Origin: Planctomycetota bacterium
GTDB taxonomy: Bacteria > Planctomycetota > B15-G4
Assembly (NCBI GenBank): GCA_021604805.1
Contig: BQJR01000004.1
Coordinates: 310,001 to 374,000 of the forward strand
DNA: 64,000 nucleotides
Reading direction: 5' to 3'
Part shown: in pieces, positions 38,321 to 47,309 of the stretch
Position numbering within the stretch: the stretch's first letter is position 1
Layout of the letters: each line of letters starts with the position of its first letter
The notes under the pieces: generated by a model
The model's database searches: none
Seen by the model: only the letters and a program-made list of their open reading frames with translations
Told to the model about the DNA's origin: nothing
Translations under genes and position numbers: made by a program

Positions 38321-39819
38321 GTCTCACTGCGCGCCTCACCGTTCTGCGTGAGACGCACGCTCAGCTCGGCGAGATCGGCCGCGCCCGCGTCGAACTCGAG
38401 CGTGACGCGCCGGCGCCCGTTCTCGGGCAGGCGTTCCAGTCGCGTGCGCACGAGCTCCCCCGCCGACGCGCTGGCGTCGATCTCGAGCACACCTTCTGCC
38501 TCGGGGTCGGCCGGATCGAAGTCGATCACGAACAGACGCAGCGTGGAGTTCGGCGCCTTGCCCGTGCGCGTGTCGGCCACGCGCGCGAGCGGCGCGGTGT
38601 CGGGCGGCTGCGAACAGAAGTGCAAACGGTACGACCAACTCATCGACTCCCCCGCGGCGAGCGGTTGCTCCGGTCGCCAGAAGGCCGCGATGTTGTCGTT
38701 GAACTCGGTGTCGACGGGGATCTCCACGAGCACCACGGCGCCCTTGCCCCAGTTGCCCACGGGCTCCACCCAGACGCTCGGCCTGCGCTCGTAGCGCGCC
38801 TCGGTGTCGCCGTAGTCGCCGAAGCGGCGGCGGCGTTGCGTGAGCCCGAAGCCTTGCGGCGACTCGTCGAGGAAGGCCGAGACCTGCAGCGTGGGCGGGT
38901 TGTCGAGCGGGCGCCAGACGCGCTGCCCCGCGCCGGTCACGATCTGCAGGCCGCCCGCGTCGTGCACGGCGTCGCGGAAGTCGTCGAAGGCGTCGCGGTT
39001 GGCGGTGTCGAAGAAGAACATGCTGGTGAGCGGCGCCAAGCCGAGCGCGTCGAGCTCCGCGCGCGCGAAGAGTGTGGCCTCCACCGACACCACGGTCGCG
39101 TCACCCGGACGCGCGACGAAGTGGTACGCGCCGACCACCGACTCGCTCTCGAGCAGCGCGTGGAAGCGCACCTCGGTGGCGTCGGGTTCAGGACGCTCCA
39201 GCCAGAACTCGGTGAAGGCGGGGAACTCCTCGCCGCGCGGGTCGGCGGTGCGCAGCGCCAAGCCGCGCGCCGACGTGCCGTAGGCCTGGTCGCGCCCGAC
39301 GCCGCGGAAGTAGCTCGCGCCCTGGAACACGAGGAACTCGTCGTCGGAGTCGGGGCGGTTGAGCGGGTGCCGCAGACGGAAACCCGAGTAGCCGGGCACG
39401 GCTTCGCTGGGCCGCGGCAGCTCGTCGCGGAACTCGAACCACTCGGGCGTGTAGGGCAGCGCTGTGCTCAGGCCCGCGTCGACCACGTGCACGTTCACCG
39501 GGATGCGATAGAGCGCGCCGAGGTGCAGCAGGTCGGCGCGGAAGCGACCCGGCTGCTCAGCCCACAGGCGATGCTCGGGGCGGAACGCGATGCGCCGGAA
39601 GCCGTCGTAGTCGAGGCCGGGGAGCGGGTCGGGGAGCGTGGCTTCGAGTTCGCGCGCGGGCTGTTGCGCGAGCTCACGCGCGCGCGCGTCCACGAAGTCG
39701 GCGCTGAACGCGGGCGGGCTGGCGGGCGCTGCGGCCTCGCCCTCGCCGAGGTCGTCGTCGAAAGACTGGGCGCTGGCGAGCAGCAGGCTGGCGAACAGGG
39801 TGCAGAGCATCACAGGCAT
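38296..39819 (-). CDS. opgG: Periplasmic glucan biosynthesis protein OpgG/MdoG
   Basis: 507 residues with an N-terminal signal (MLCTLFASLLLASAQ). Family landmarks include DYDGFRRIAFRPEHRLW near the start, FRLRHPLNRPD, ASYFRGVGRDQAYGTSARGL, LTSMFFFDTANRD, and the C-terminal SWSYRLHFCS. OpgG acts in the periplasm on glucan backbones, in branching or release. It is the first gene of the opgGH operon, its end overlapping opgH. The pair is best known in Proteobacteria, so its presence here is of note if the host is a planctomycete. Confidence 0.92.
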   Translation of the reverse strand: MPVMLCTLFASLLLASAQSFDDDLGEGEAAAPASPPAFSADFVDARARELAQQPARELEATLPDPLPGLDYDGFRRIAFRPEHRLWAEQPGRFRADLLHLGALYRIPVNVHVVDAGLSTALPYTPEWFEFRDELPRPSEAVPGYSGFRLRHPLNRPDSDDEFLVFQGASYFRGVGRDQAYGTSARGLALRTADPRGEEFPAFTEFWLERPEPDATEVRFHALLESESVVGAYHFVARPGDATVVSVEATLFARAELDALGLAPLTSMFFFDTANRDAFDDFRDAVHDAGGLQIVTGAGQRVWRPLDNPPTLQVSAFLDESPQGFGLTQRRRRFGDYGDTEARYERRPSVWVEPVGNWGKGAVVLVEIPVDTEFNDNIAAFWRPEQPLAAGESMSWSYRLHFCSQPPDTAPLARVADTRTGKAPNSTLRLFVIDFDPADPEAEGVLEIDASASAGELVRTRLERLPENGRRRVTLEFDAGAADLAELSVRLTQNGEARSETWLHRWLR

Positions 39820-39892
39820 GGAAACCGGGCGATCGGGGTCGGGTGCGAGTTCGGGAGGATACGCCGCGAGGCGCGCGCGTCCCTACTCCACG

Positions 39893-40570
39893 TCATGTAC
39901 CCAGAACGAGCGCGGTAAAGATTCCCTCGGGCCGGATCAGGTATCGGCCCTGGAGCGCGCCGCGAAGGCGGGCGGCGCGCGCAGGATCCAGGATCACGGC
40001 CGAGAAGCGCCGCGTGTCGGGTTGCAGCGTCAGCTCCACTTCCAGGAAGCCGACGAACTCGTGAAGCTGCGGCGCGATGGCTTTGTAGAGGCACTCTTTC
40101 GCGCTGAACAGCAGCTTGGCCGTCAGGCCGCGCTCCGATTCCGGCAGACGCTCGAGCGCCGCGTGTTCGCTGGGCAGCAGGATGCGACGCCAGAGCCGCG
40201 ACTCGAGCGGGGTCGCGGGCTCGTGGTCGACGCCGAGTGAGTGCACGTCGCGCGCGTGGGCCAGCGCGGCCACGCACCACTCGCGGCTGTGGCAGATGCT
40301 GCCCACGATGCCGTGCGGCCACAGCGGGGCGCGATCGGGGCCGCTCAAGAGCGCCGCCGGCGCGGCGCCGAGTTCGTCGAGCAGCGCGTGCGCGAGGCGA
40401 CGCCCGGTGGCGAACTCGCGCTGACGCTTGGTCACGGCGCGCGCCACCTGCGCCTGCTCCGCGGGGAACGCGAAGTCGAAGGGGTCGTCGAGCGGCGCCA
40501 CGGCCACGCGCACGCTGGGCACGTCGAACAGCTGCGCGACGGCTTCCGCGAGCGGCACCTCGCTCAGCAC
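39893..40570 (-). CDS. 4'-Phosphopantetheinyl transferase (EntD/Sfp type)
   Basis: 225 residues from a GTG that overlaps the stop of the upstream SDR gene by seven bases (GTGCTGA). EntD-type motifs are seen in order: HGIVGSICHSREWCVAAL, SLGVDHEP (magnesium-binding Asp/Glu), and FSAKECLYKA (catalytic Glu/Lys). It transfers the phosphopantetheine arm from CoA to serine of carrier proteins. The cluster 8 kb away contains two ACPs and two PCPs that require this, and no other PPTase lies in the window except the dead copy at 35.2 kb. A role in activating the PKS-NRPS is likely but unproven. Confidence 0.9.
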   Translation of the reverse strand: MLSEVPLAEAVAQLFDVPSVRVAVAPLDDPFDFAFPAEQAQVARAVTKRQREFATGRRLAHALLDELGAAPAALLSGPDRAPLWPHGIVGSICHSREWCVAALAHARDVHSLGVDHEPATPLESRLWRRILLPSEHAALERLPESERGLTAKLLFSAKECLYKAIAPQLHEFVGFLEVELTLQPDTRRFSAVILDPARAARLRGALQGRYLIRPEGIFTALVLGT

Positions 40571-41325
40571 GTGACGTGACTGCCGAGCCCGCCGGCGGAT
40601 TCGCCGCCGTCGATGATCACCGAGTTGCCCGCGATGTACGGCGCTTCGTCCGACGCGAGGAAGGCGAAGAGCGCGGCGATCTCTTCGGGGCGCGCGTGAC
40701 GCTTGAGCGGGATCTGCTCATTGAGCGACGCGAACATCTCGGGCGTGTACTCGGCTTCTTGCATCGGGGTGAGCACCGCGCCCGGACTCACGCCGAGCAC
40801 GCGCACTTGCGGCGCGAGTTCGAGCGCCATGGTGCGCGTGAGTTCGATCACGCCGGCCTTGCTCGCGTTGTAGTCGGCGTAGTGCGGGCAGGCGATCACG
40901 CCGTTCATCGAGCCCATGTTCACGATCACGCCGCTGCCGGCCGCGTGCATGCGTCGCGCGGCTTGTTGCGCCACGAAGAACAGGCCCGTGAGGTTCGTGT
41001 CGAGCACGCTGCGCCACTGCTCGGCCGTGATCTCCAGGAAAGGATGACGCAGGCTGATGCCCGCGTTGTTGATCAGAATGTCGAGGCCGCCCCAGGCTTC
41101 GTCGAGCTGAGCGAAAGCGCGCTCCACTTGGACGAGTTGCGACACGTCGGCTTCGATCACGGCCTGCAGCGCGGGCAGTTCGCTGGCGGTGCGCGCGCAG
41201 GCGTCGGCGTTGCGGTCGATCACGACCACGCGACTGCCTTCGTCGAGGAAGCGCCGCGCCGTGGCCAAGCCGATGCCGCTGGCGCCGCCGGTGATCACGA
41301 CTCGTTTGTCCGTCAGCCCTCGCAT
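40564..41325 (-). CDS. Short-chain dehydrogenase/reductase
   Basis: 253 residues from the ATG at 41325 (GAGGT eight bases upstream). Classical SDR landmarks: TGGASGIG nucleotide-binding loop (~11-18), NNAGIS, catalytic Ser in NMGSMNG, and YxxxK as YNASK. It ends with IIDGG. Substrate is unknown. It is co-transcribed with the PPTase through a seven-base overlap, so a tailoring role in the nearby pathway is possible but speculative; a general metabolic 3-oxoacyl or sugar-alcohol reductase is equally likely. Confidence 0.9.
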   Translation of the reverse strand: MRGLTDKRVVITGGASGIGLATARRFLDEGSRVVVIDRNADACARTASELPALQAVIEADVSQLVQVERAFAQLDEAWGGLDILINNAGISLRHPFLEITAEQWRSVLDTNLTGLFFVAQQAARRMHAAGSGVIVNMGSMNGVIACPHYADYNASKAGVIELTRTMALELAPQVRVLGVSPGAVLTPMQEAEYTPEMFASLNEQIPLKRHARPEEIAALFAFLASDEAPYIAGNSVIIDGGESAGGLGSHVTC

Positions 41326-41437
41326 GTTGGCGACCTCGTTGCGCGCTCGATTCGGCGCCAGCCTAGCAGCTGCGCCCCAGGACTCGCGGAGGCCGCAGCG
41401 TGACGGCGCAGACTCGATCGTCGGCCGTCGCCACGCG

Positions 41438-41505
41438 ACTCGCCGCACCACTCGCCGCACCACTCGCCGCACACCTCGCTGCGCCGCGCCGCGCCGCGCC
41501 GCGCC
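41438..41505. repeat. Short tandem repeats: 12-bp x3, then GCGCC x5
   Basis: ACTCGCCGCACC occurs three times in tandem (41438-41473, last copy one base variant). After a short spacer, GCGCC repeats five times (41481-41505). The tract is non-coding, between the divergent SDR and cytochrome genes. Confidence 0.8.
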
Positions 41506-41613
41506 ACAGACCCTCGGCGCGGCCCCACGTGAGGTCGAGGCCGTGATAGGCTTCCTCAGCTCGCTCTCCCGATGGGCGAGTCACCTGAGATCACTGCAAC
41601 CGGACGCTTCCCG

Positions 41614-43650
41614 ATGCTGAAGTCCCTCCTTTGTTTTGTCGGCCTCTTGGCCGCGTCGCTGCTGCACGCCCAACCCGCCGCGGCGGCCGACGAGATCAGC
41701 GGGGTCGTGCGCGACAGCGCCACCTTGCTCCCGCTGGCCGACGTGCGTGTGACCCTGCAAGCCACCGAGATCCACACGACCTCCGCAGTCGACGGCAGCT
41801 TCACGCTGCTCGTGCCGGGCGGCTTCGAGCAAGTGGTCGTCGGCGCGCGCAAGGGTTACTTCAACGGCTTCGAAGTCGTGGACACGCCGAACACCAACGT
41901 GAACCTCTTCATCACGCCGGTGCCACAAGACGACGACCCGAACTATGAGTTCGTCGACTCATCGGGCTGCTCGTTCTGTCACTTCGAGCAAGTGAGTCAG
42001 TGGGAGAACTCACCGATGGCGCGCACCGGGCTGAACGCCTGGGTGTACGACCTCTACAGCGGCACGGGCACGCCGGGCGGCATGAACGGCTTCGTGTACA
42101 CGCGCGACTCGATCTTCGCGCAGAGCCATCCCGACGCCGAGTGCGCCTCCTGTCACCAGCCCGAGCGCTGGATCGCGAACGGTGAACACGGCCCGCTCGA
42201 CCCGAACTTTGCGAGCCCGTCGGAGGCGGCCGAGCACGGCGTGTCCTGCGACATGTGCCACAAGATCGCCGACGTGAACGTGAGCCTGATCAACAGCCCC
42301 GGTTTCCGCGGCGACGCGGTCACGGTCACGCGCCCCGCCGGTGCGAACCCGAATCAAGTTCAGTACGGCGTGCTCGGCGACGTGTCCTACGTGTCCGAAA
42401 CCGAGATGCGCGCCTCGTACAACCCGCAGATCGTGGCCGAGGCCTGCGGCGTGTGTCACCAGGACAAGAACGACCCCGACGGTGACGGCAACTACGAGGA
42501 GCCGAACGGCGTCGTCTCGCAACCGACTTACCTCGAGTGGCTCGAGTCGCCGTACGGGGATCCTGAGTCGCCGATGTACGCGTCCTGTGTCGACTGTCAC
42601 ATGCCGCCCAGCGGCTCGGACACTGTGTGCACGGTGTTGTTCCCGCCGCTGCTGCGCGACCCGAACCAGGTGCGCTCGCACCGGATCGTGGGCACCACGC
42701 CGGAGTTCCTCGAGAACACGGTGGAGCTCGTGATGAACGTGGACCAGTCGGACACGCTGGTCACGGTGGACGTGGACATCACGAACGCCTACGCCGGTCA
42801 CCGCGCGCCCACGGGCGTGGCGCTGCGCAACATGATTCTGCTCGTGGAAGCCTGGGCCGAGGGCGACGACCCGCTCACCGACCCGCTGGTTTCACTCGGC
42901 ACGCAAGTCGTGCACGAACTCGGCGGCGTGGGCGACCCCGCGCAGGGTTACTACGCCGGCCTGCCCGGCAAGCTCTTCGCGAACGTGAATGAGGATGCGC
43001 AGGGCAATGGCCCCACGCTCTTCACCGAAGCCGTGGGACTCAAGTTCGACACGCGCATCGACCCGCTCGCCACCGACTCCACGAGCTACAGCTTCCTGGC
43101 GCCGGCCAACGGTGAAACCGTGAACGTGCGCGCGCGCCTGATCTACCGTCGCGCGATCCGTGCCACGCTCGACACCAAGGGCTGGACGACCACGGGCCTC
43201 GGCGAGCCGCTCGTCGACCTGCAAGCGCCGCACTTCGGCTTCCTGATGGAGTCCGCGCAAACCGACGTGCAAGTGAGCGGACACTGGTCGAACCTGGGCT
43301 TCGCGCAGGCAGGCACGAACGGAGCGCCGGTGCTGCAAGGTGCGGGACCGTTCACGCCCGACTCTCACAACTCACTGCTGCTGAGCAACGCACTCGAGGG
43401 CGCGCAGGCCTACGCCGTGATCGGCTTGTCAGTGCTCAACGCGCCCTTCAAGGGCGGCGTGATGGTGCCGACTCCCGAGTTCCTCGTGCCGCTGCAAGTG
43501 AACCGCGAGGGCAACGCGAGCTTCAACTTCCTGTGGCGTGCGAACCTGCCCGTGGGCCTGCAGATCGCCTACCAGATGTGGATCCAAGACGCCGCGGCGC
43601 CGTCGGGTTACGCAGCCTCGAACGGATTGCAGTCGACCTCGCAGCCGTAG
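41614..43650 (+). CDS. Secreted multiheme (five CxxCH) cytochrome c protein
   Basis: 678 residues from the ATG at 41614, which gives a good signal peptide (MLKSLLCFVGLLAASLLHAQ); an in-frame ATG at 41572 is less likely. First comes a carboxypeptidase-regulatory-like beta domain (ISGVVRDSATLLPLADVRVT), then five heme motifs: CSFCH, CASCH, CDMCH, CGVCH and CVDCH (~125-345). A beta-rich region and a C-terminal domain ending in YQMWIQDAAAPSGYAASN follow. It resembles cytochrome c554-like fold proteins. A periplasmic or surface electron carrier or oxidoreductase is likely; substrate is unknown. It converges with the next gene with one base between the stops. Confidence 0.85.
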   Translation: MLKSLLCFVGLLAASLLHAQPAAAADEISGVVRDSATLLPLADVRVTLQATEIHTTSAVDGSFTLLVPGGFEQVVVGARKGYFNGFEVVDTPNTNVNLFITPVPQDDDPNYEFVDSSGCSFCHFEQVSQWENSPMARTGLNAWVYDLYSGTGTPGGMNGFVYTRDSIFAQSHPDAECASCHQPERWIANGEHGPLDPNFASPSEAAEHGVSCDMCHKIADVNVSLINSPGFRGDAVTVTRPAGANPNQVQYGVLGDVSYVSETEMRASYNPQIVAEACGVCHQDKNDPDGDGNYEEPNGVVSQPTYLEWLESPYGDPESPMYASCVDCHMPPSGSDTVCTVLFPPLLRDPNQVRSHRIVGTTPEFLENTVELVMNVDQSDTLVTVDVDITNAYAGHRAPTGVALRNMILLVEAWAEGDDPLTDPLVSLGTQVVHELGGVGDPAQGYYAGLPGKLFANVNEDAQGNGPTLFTEAVGLKFDTRIDPLATDSTSYSFLAPANGETVNVRARLIYRRAIRATLDTKGWTTTGLGEPLVDLQAPHFGFLMESAQTDVQVSGHWSNLGFAQAGTNGAPVLQGAGPFTPDSHNSLLLSNALEGAQAYAVIGLSVLNAPFKGGVMVPTPEFLVPLQVNREGNASFNFLWRANLPVGLQIAYQMWIQDAAAPSGYAASNGLQSTSQP

Positions 43651-43651
43651 G

Positions 43652-44701
43652 TCAGCGGTCGTCGCCGGAACCTGAGTCGGAGTTCTCAGAGTCGAGCACC
43701 TCGGCAACCGGATCTTCGGGGTACTCGATGAGACGGTAGCTGCGCGTGTCGACCTGCGTGGTCTCGCCCACGGCGATGTGACGTGAGACTTCCGCCTTGA
43801 TCGGGAGCCCGTAGGCGATGTCGTAGAGGAACACGGCTTCGTCGTTGATCTCGAAGGAGGAGATGTCGTTCTCCGAGGGCAAGGCTGCCGCGCCAGCCTG
43901 CGAGCCGAGCATGCGCATCGTCTCCAGGATCGCCGCGCTTCCATGCTCGGGATCGATGGCTTGCGTGTAGCGAACCACGGCCTGTTGGAGCTCGGCGTCA
44001 TGACTCTCCACGAGCCACGCGGCCTTGGCCGGAAAGTCAGGGCCGCCGAACAGGTTGGGCAGCACCTCGTCGTAGGCCAGCGGCTTGGCGACCTCGAGCG
44101 CGAGACCACTCGCCATGTAATAGGGCGCGAGGTTAGAAGCCATGGACTGGAGCAGAACGCCGCTGTTGAGTACCGACTCCATCAAGGCACGAAGGTTGGC
44201 GCGCTTCTCCGGGCTCATGTCGCGCTCTTCCTCAGCGGCCTTCTCCAGCATCATCTCGGTGAGGGAACTCGTGAGCGCACCGAGCTCCGCGGCGTTCTCG
44301 ATCGAAGCGAAGGAACCGTACTCGTCGGTGCGCACACGCAGCTGCAGACCCACGCCGAGCTCAGGGAATCGGTCGAGCTGCTCAGCGACCTCGCGCGGGA
44401 GTTCGTCGGGCAACACGGGCGCGGGGAAGGTCCAGACGATCGTGAAGCTCGTGTCGTCCTCGTCCACCACCTCGACGTCGATGAGTGAGCGTTTCTCTTT
44501 GGAGAGCGTGACCGCACCGTTCTCCACGCGCTCGCGCGAGAACACGAACTCCAGTTGGTAACGATCGCCGACGTACCACTCGGGGCGCAGGATCACGAGC
44601 TCCTCGGCGGGCGTGGCTGCGGGTTCCTCTGCGGCGGGGGCGGCATCTTGCAGCGCAGCGGAGATCAGGAGGGAGCCGAGGAACGTGGCGGTCAGCAGCA
44701 T
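43652..44701 (-). CDS. Secreted protein of unknown function
   Basis: 349 residues from the ATG at 44701, chosen because it begins a signal peptide (MLLTATFLGSLLISAALQDA); the open frame is 24 codons longer. The mature protein is acidic, soluble and mixed alpha/beta (LILRPEWYVGDRYQLEFVFSRE; SLIDVEVVDEDDTSFTIVWTF). It ends in a disordered DSENSDSGSGDDR tail. I do not recognise the family, though it resembles planctomycetal DUF6263-like exported proteins. No catalytic motif is visible. Confidence 0.7.
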   Translation of the reverse strand: MLLTATFLGSLLISAALQDAAPAAEEPAATPAEELVILRPEWYVGDRYQLEFVFSRERVENGAVTLSKEKRSLIDVEVVDEDDTSFTIVWTFPAPVLPDELPREVAEQLDRFPELGVGLQLRVRTDEYGSFASIENAAELGALTSSLTEMMLEKAAEEERDMSPEKRANLRALMESVLNSGVLLQSMASNLAPYYMASGLALEVAKPLAYDEVLPNLFGGPDFPAKAAWLVESHDAELQQAVVRYTQAIDPEHGSAAILETMRMLGSQAGAAALPSENDISSFEINDEAVFLYDIAYGLPIKAEVSRHIAVGETTQVDTRSYRLIEYPEDPVAEVLDSENSDSGSGDDR

Positions 44702-44907
44702 GAGAGGTGATTCCGAGAGCGGCGCGTGAGTGGAAAGCTGCGCGAGGGTCGACGGAAGCCCGCGCAGCGTCAAGCGCGCACTGAGGCGGCCCCCACTGGA
44801 GAAGGTCGCGCCGCGCGCTCGTGCAACCGCGCGCGGGATCGCGGCGTGCGTGCCGCACGATCTCCCGGCATCATGAGCGCCCCCGCCCGCGAGCCGGAGC
44901 GCCGCGC

Positions 44908-46326
44908 ATGCCGTCGATGATGCTTCGCTTCTGCCTCTACGGCTTCCTCAAGAACCAGCGCTACTTCGAGCCGTTCTTGTTCCTGGCCTTTCTCGAGAAG
45001 GGCCTCGGATTCACACAGATCGGTTTGCTGATCGCGGTGCGCGAAGTCACCACGGGCCTGCTCGAGATCCCGTCCGGCGCCATCGCCGACGTGTTCGGCC
45101 GGCGGCTTTCGATGATCGCGTCGTTCGTGGCGTACATCGCGGCCTTCGTGCTCTTCGGTTTCGCCGACGCGATGCCGCTGCTCGTGGGCGGCATGTTGCT
45201 CTACGGCGTGGGCGAAGCCTTCCGCAGCGGCACTCACAAGGCGCTCATCTTCGCCTGGCTGCGCCGTCAAGGTCGCGAACACGAACGCGTGAAGGTCTAC
45301 GGACACACGCGCTCGTGGAGCAAGTTCGGCTCGGCCGCGTCGGTGCTGCTCGCGGCGCCGATCGTGATCCTGAGCCGCAGCTACGAGTGGATCTTCTTCG
45401 CCGCGATCCCGCCCTACGCGCTCAACGTGATCAACTTCCTCGGCTACCCGAAGGAGCTCGACGAGAGCAACGGCCAAGAGCGCTCCGTACGCGAAGTGCT
45501 GCGTCACACGCTACGCGCAGTGAGTGAGTCGGTGAAGAAACCGAAGCTGCGACGCCTGTTCGCTGAGTCGATGGGTTTCGACGGCGTGTTCGCCGCCGTG
45601 AAGGACTACCTGCAGCCCGTGCTCGAAGCCTTGGCGCTAGGGTTGACGGCCGCGTGGGTCAGCACGGGCATCGACGGCGCAAGCAGTGCGAGCCCGGGCG
45701 CCGCGGGCGCGCCCAGCAGCGCCCCCGCCTTCTTCAGTTGGACGGACCCCGCAAGCTGGAGCGACGTGCAACGCGGCGCCCTGCTCGTGGGCCCGGTGTA
45801 CTTCGCGCTGCACATGTTGAGTGGCGTCGCCAGCCGACGCAGCCACCAAGTGAGCGACGCCGCCGGCGGCGAAGAGCGCGCGTCCCGCTGGTTGTGGTGC
45901 GTGAACATCGCAGTCTTCGCCGCGCTCACGCTGGGCGGCGTGGCGAACTGGATGGTGTTGATGGCGATGGCCTTCGTGGCACTGCACGTGCTCGAGAACG
46001 TGTGGCGGCCCGTACTGATCAGCCGCTTCGACGTGCACGGGAGCAAGGCGCAGGGCGCATCGCTGATGTCGATCGAGAGCCAGGCGCGGAGGGTCGCGAC
46101 GATGGTGGTGGCGCCGGTGCTGGGGTGGGCGGTGGATGCGGTAGCGGGTGGTGGTGTGATCGGTAGCGAGACTGGCCACGCTCAGTCTGTTGTCGGCGAG
46201 GCTGCGCCTGTGCCGACGTGGGGAACTGCGAGTCCACTCTGGCCAGTGGGCGCAGTGGGGTTGGCGAGCGCGGTGTGCTTCTGGTTTGGGACGCGGCGGG
46301 TGTCGCGTCCCAGTTCGGCCGTCTAA
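44908..46326 (+). CDS. Major facilitator superfamily transporter
   Basis: 472 residues from the ATG at 44908 (CGGAG eight bases upstream). About 12 hydrophobic helices are present with the MFS loop 2-3 motif region (EIPSGAIADVFGRRLSMI). A long soluble loop in the middle (WVSTGIDGASSASPGAAG...SWTDPASW) and a matching C-terminal half follow. Substrate is unknown; this branch resembles efflux-type permeases. It is followed by the cassette array and has no operon partner. Confidence 0.85.
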   Translation: MPSMMLRFCLYGFLKNQRYFEPFLFLAFLEKGLGFTQIGLLIAVREVTTGLLEIPSGAIADVFGRRLSMIASFVAYIAAFVLFGFADAMPLLVGGMLLYGVGEAFRSGTHKALIFAWLRRQGREHERVKVYGHTRSWSKFGSAASVLLAAPIVILSRSYEWIFFAAIPPYALNVINFLGYPKELDESNGQERSVREVLRHTLRAVSESVKKPKLRRLFAESMGFDGVFAAVKDYLQPVLEALALGLTAAWVSTGIDGASSASPGAAGAPSSAPAFFSWTDPASWSDVQRGALLVGPVYFALHMLSGVASRRSHQVSDAAGGEERASRWLWCVNIAVFAALTLGGVANWMVLMAMAFVALHVLENVWRPVLISRFDVHGSKAQGASLMSIESQARRVATMVVAPVLGWAVDAVAGGGVIGSETGHAQSVVGEAAPVPTWGTASPLWPVGAVGLASAVCFWFGTRRVSRPSSAV

Positions 46327-46452
46327 TCGCCGCCGCACAGCGCGCCACGCAGACCGCCGAATCCCCCAATCAACGCGCTTGTCACCCTGGCAGAGCCCCC
46401 GTAGAGTTGCCAGTCACACGGGGATGCGACATGAAGCTATCAACGACGCCGC

Positions 46453-46540
46453 GCCTAGAACACGGCGAACGATGGCGGGACAACGTGCCGCGCTCGGCGC
46501 GTGATGCGGGTCTGTTGAATCCGTCAGGTTGGTGTTAGGC
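46453..46540 (+). other. attC-like recombination site (left end of cassette array)
   Basis: The right core is a perfect GTTAGGC at 46534-46540. The left partner at 46453-46463 is GCCTAGAACAC, which pairs with GTGTTAGGC (46532-46540) with a two-base bulge. The 88-base length suits attC. Confidence 0.55.
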
Positions 46541-46556
46541 GAACAGAGGAGAGATT

Positions 46557-47234
46557 TTGGCTAGATCGGCATACAAGCACCCGACCGTATTCGTCGGCTG
46601 CCAATACACACCAAAGCCCTCGTTCGATGCGTTCCGCAAAGCGCTGAAAGGTGTGCCAATCGAGTTCCTCTATGCCGAGAGCGCCATCAAAACCAAGCAT
46701 GTACTCGAGAGGATTCGCGCCGGCATTACTCGCTCTGACTTCTGCATCTTCGACATAACAGGATGGAACCCAAACGTCACGCTTGAGGTAGGCCTTGCCG
46801 AAGGCCTGAACAAAGATTACTACGTTCTTTTCAAGCCCGGTAAGGGCGCGAAGCGCGAGCCTCCTTCAGACCTTAAAGGTGTGCAGCGCTTCCAGTACTC
46901 GAAGGTTGATGGATTCTCGGATGACTGCCTCACCTTCCAACTCAACATGGAGTTGGTGAGGCGCCTTACCCATCCGAGGCACGTTTGGGATCGGCTTTCA
47001 GGCGAGCTCCGCGAGAAACAATTCATCTTCGCGATGCGCATTCTTGCGCACTTTAAGAACCACAAAGTCCTTAAGCGGCGCGATCTCAACCCGATGGCGA
47101 AGGGTTCATACCTTCGTGACGAGGCCCGCGAGGAAGTGATGGAGATCGTCCATAAACGAGGCCTATTAAAGGGCCGCTTGGATGGCCAGAGATGGGAAGC
47201 CGGAAAGAGCTTGTTCCGCGATGTCAAGTTCTAG
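46557..47234 (+). CDS. TIR-like/nucleotide-binding protein, candidate defence effector (cassette gene 1)
   Basis: 225 residues from a TTG with GAGGAGA upstream, 17 bases after the attC-like end. The N-terminal ~130 residues have a TIR/nucleoside 2-deoxyribosyltransferase-like fold: TVFVGCQYTPKP start, FCIFDITGWNPNVTLEVGLAEGL (candidate catalytic Glu in the 'NVTLEVGLA' segment), and YYVLFKPG. The C-terminal ~90 residues are basic and helical, wHTH-like. TIR-type enzymes hydrolyse NAD+ or bind signalling nucleotides in anti-phage systems. The stop is three bases before the next attC-like site. The family call is moderate; defence is inferred. Confidence 0.65.
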   Translation: MARSAYKHPTVFVGCQYTPKPSFDAFRKALKGVPIEFLYAESAIKTKHVLERIRAGITRSDFCIFDITGWNPNVTLEVGLAEGLNKDYYVLFKPGKGAKREPPSDLKGVQRFQYSKVDGFSDDCLTFQLNMELVRRLTHPRHVWDRLSGELREKQFIFAMRILAHFKNHKVLKRRDLNPMAKGSYLRDEAREEVMEIVHKRGLLKGRLDGQRWEAGKSLFRDVKF

Positions 47235-47236
47235 CC

Positions 47237-47299
47237 GCCTAACAAGTACCCGCGGCAGACGTGGCTCCGCGAGGACACTGAACCACTAAGCCGTTAGCT
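47237..47299 (+). other. attC-like recombination site between cassette genes 1 and 2
   Basis: The left core GCCTAAC (47237-47243) is a perfect RYYYAAC. The right core GTTAGCT (47293-47299) matches five of the seven canonical positions. Inner CGCGG and CCGCG segments can pair. Length is 63 bases. Confidence 0.65.
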
Positions 47300-47309
47300 G
47301 GACCTAGCA

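Noticed and set aside
46431..46537. 35-codon frame overlapping the first attC-like site
   Set aside because: It has no Shine-Dalgarno, and its end coincides with the attC-like core, so coding is unlikely.
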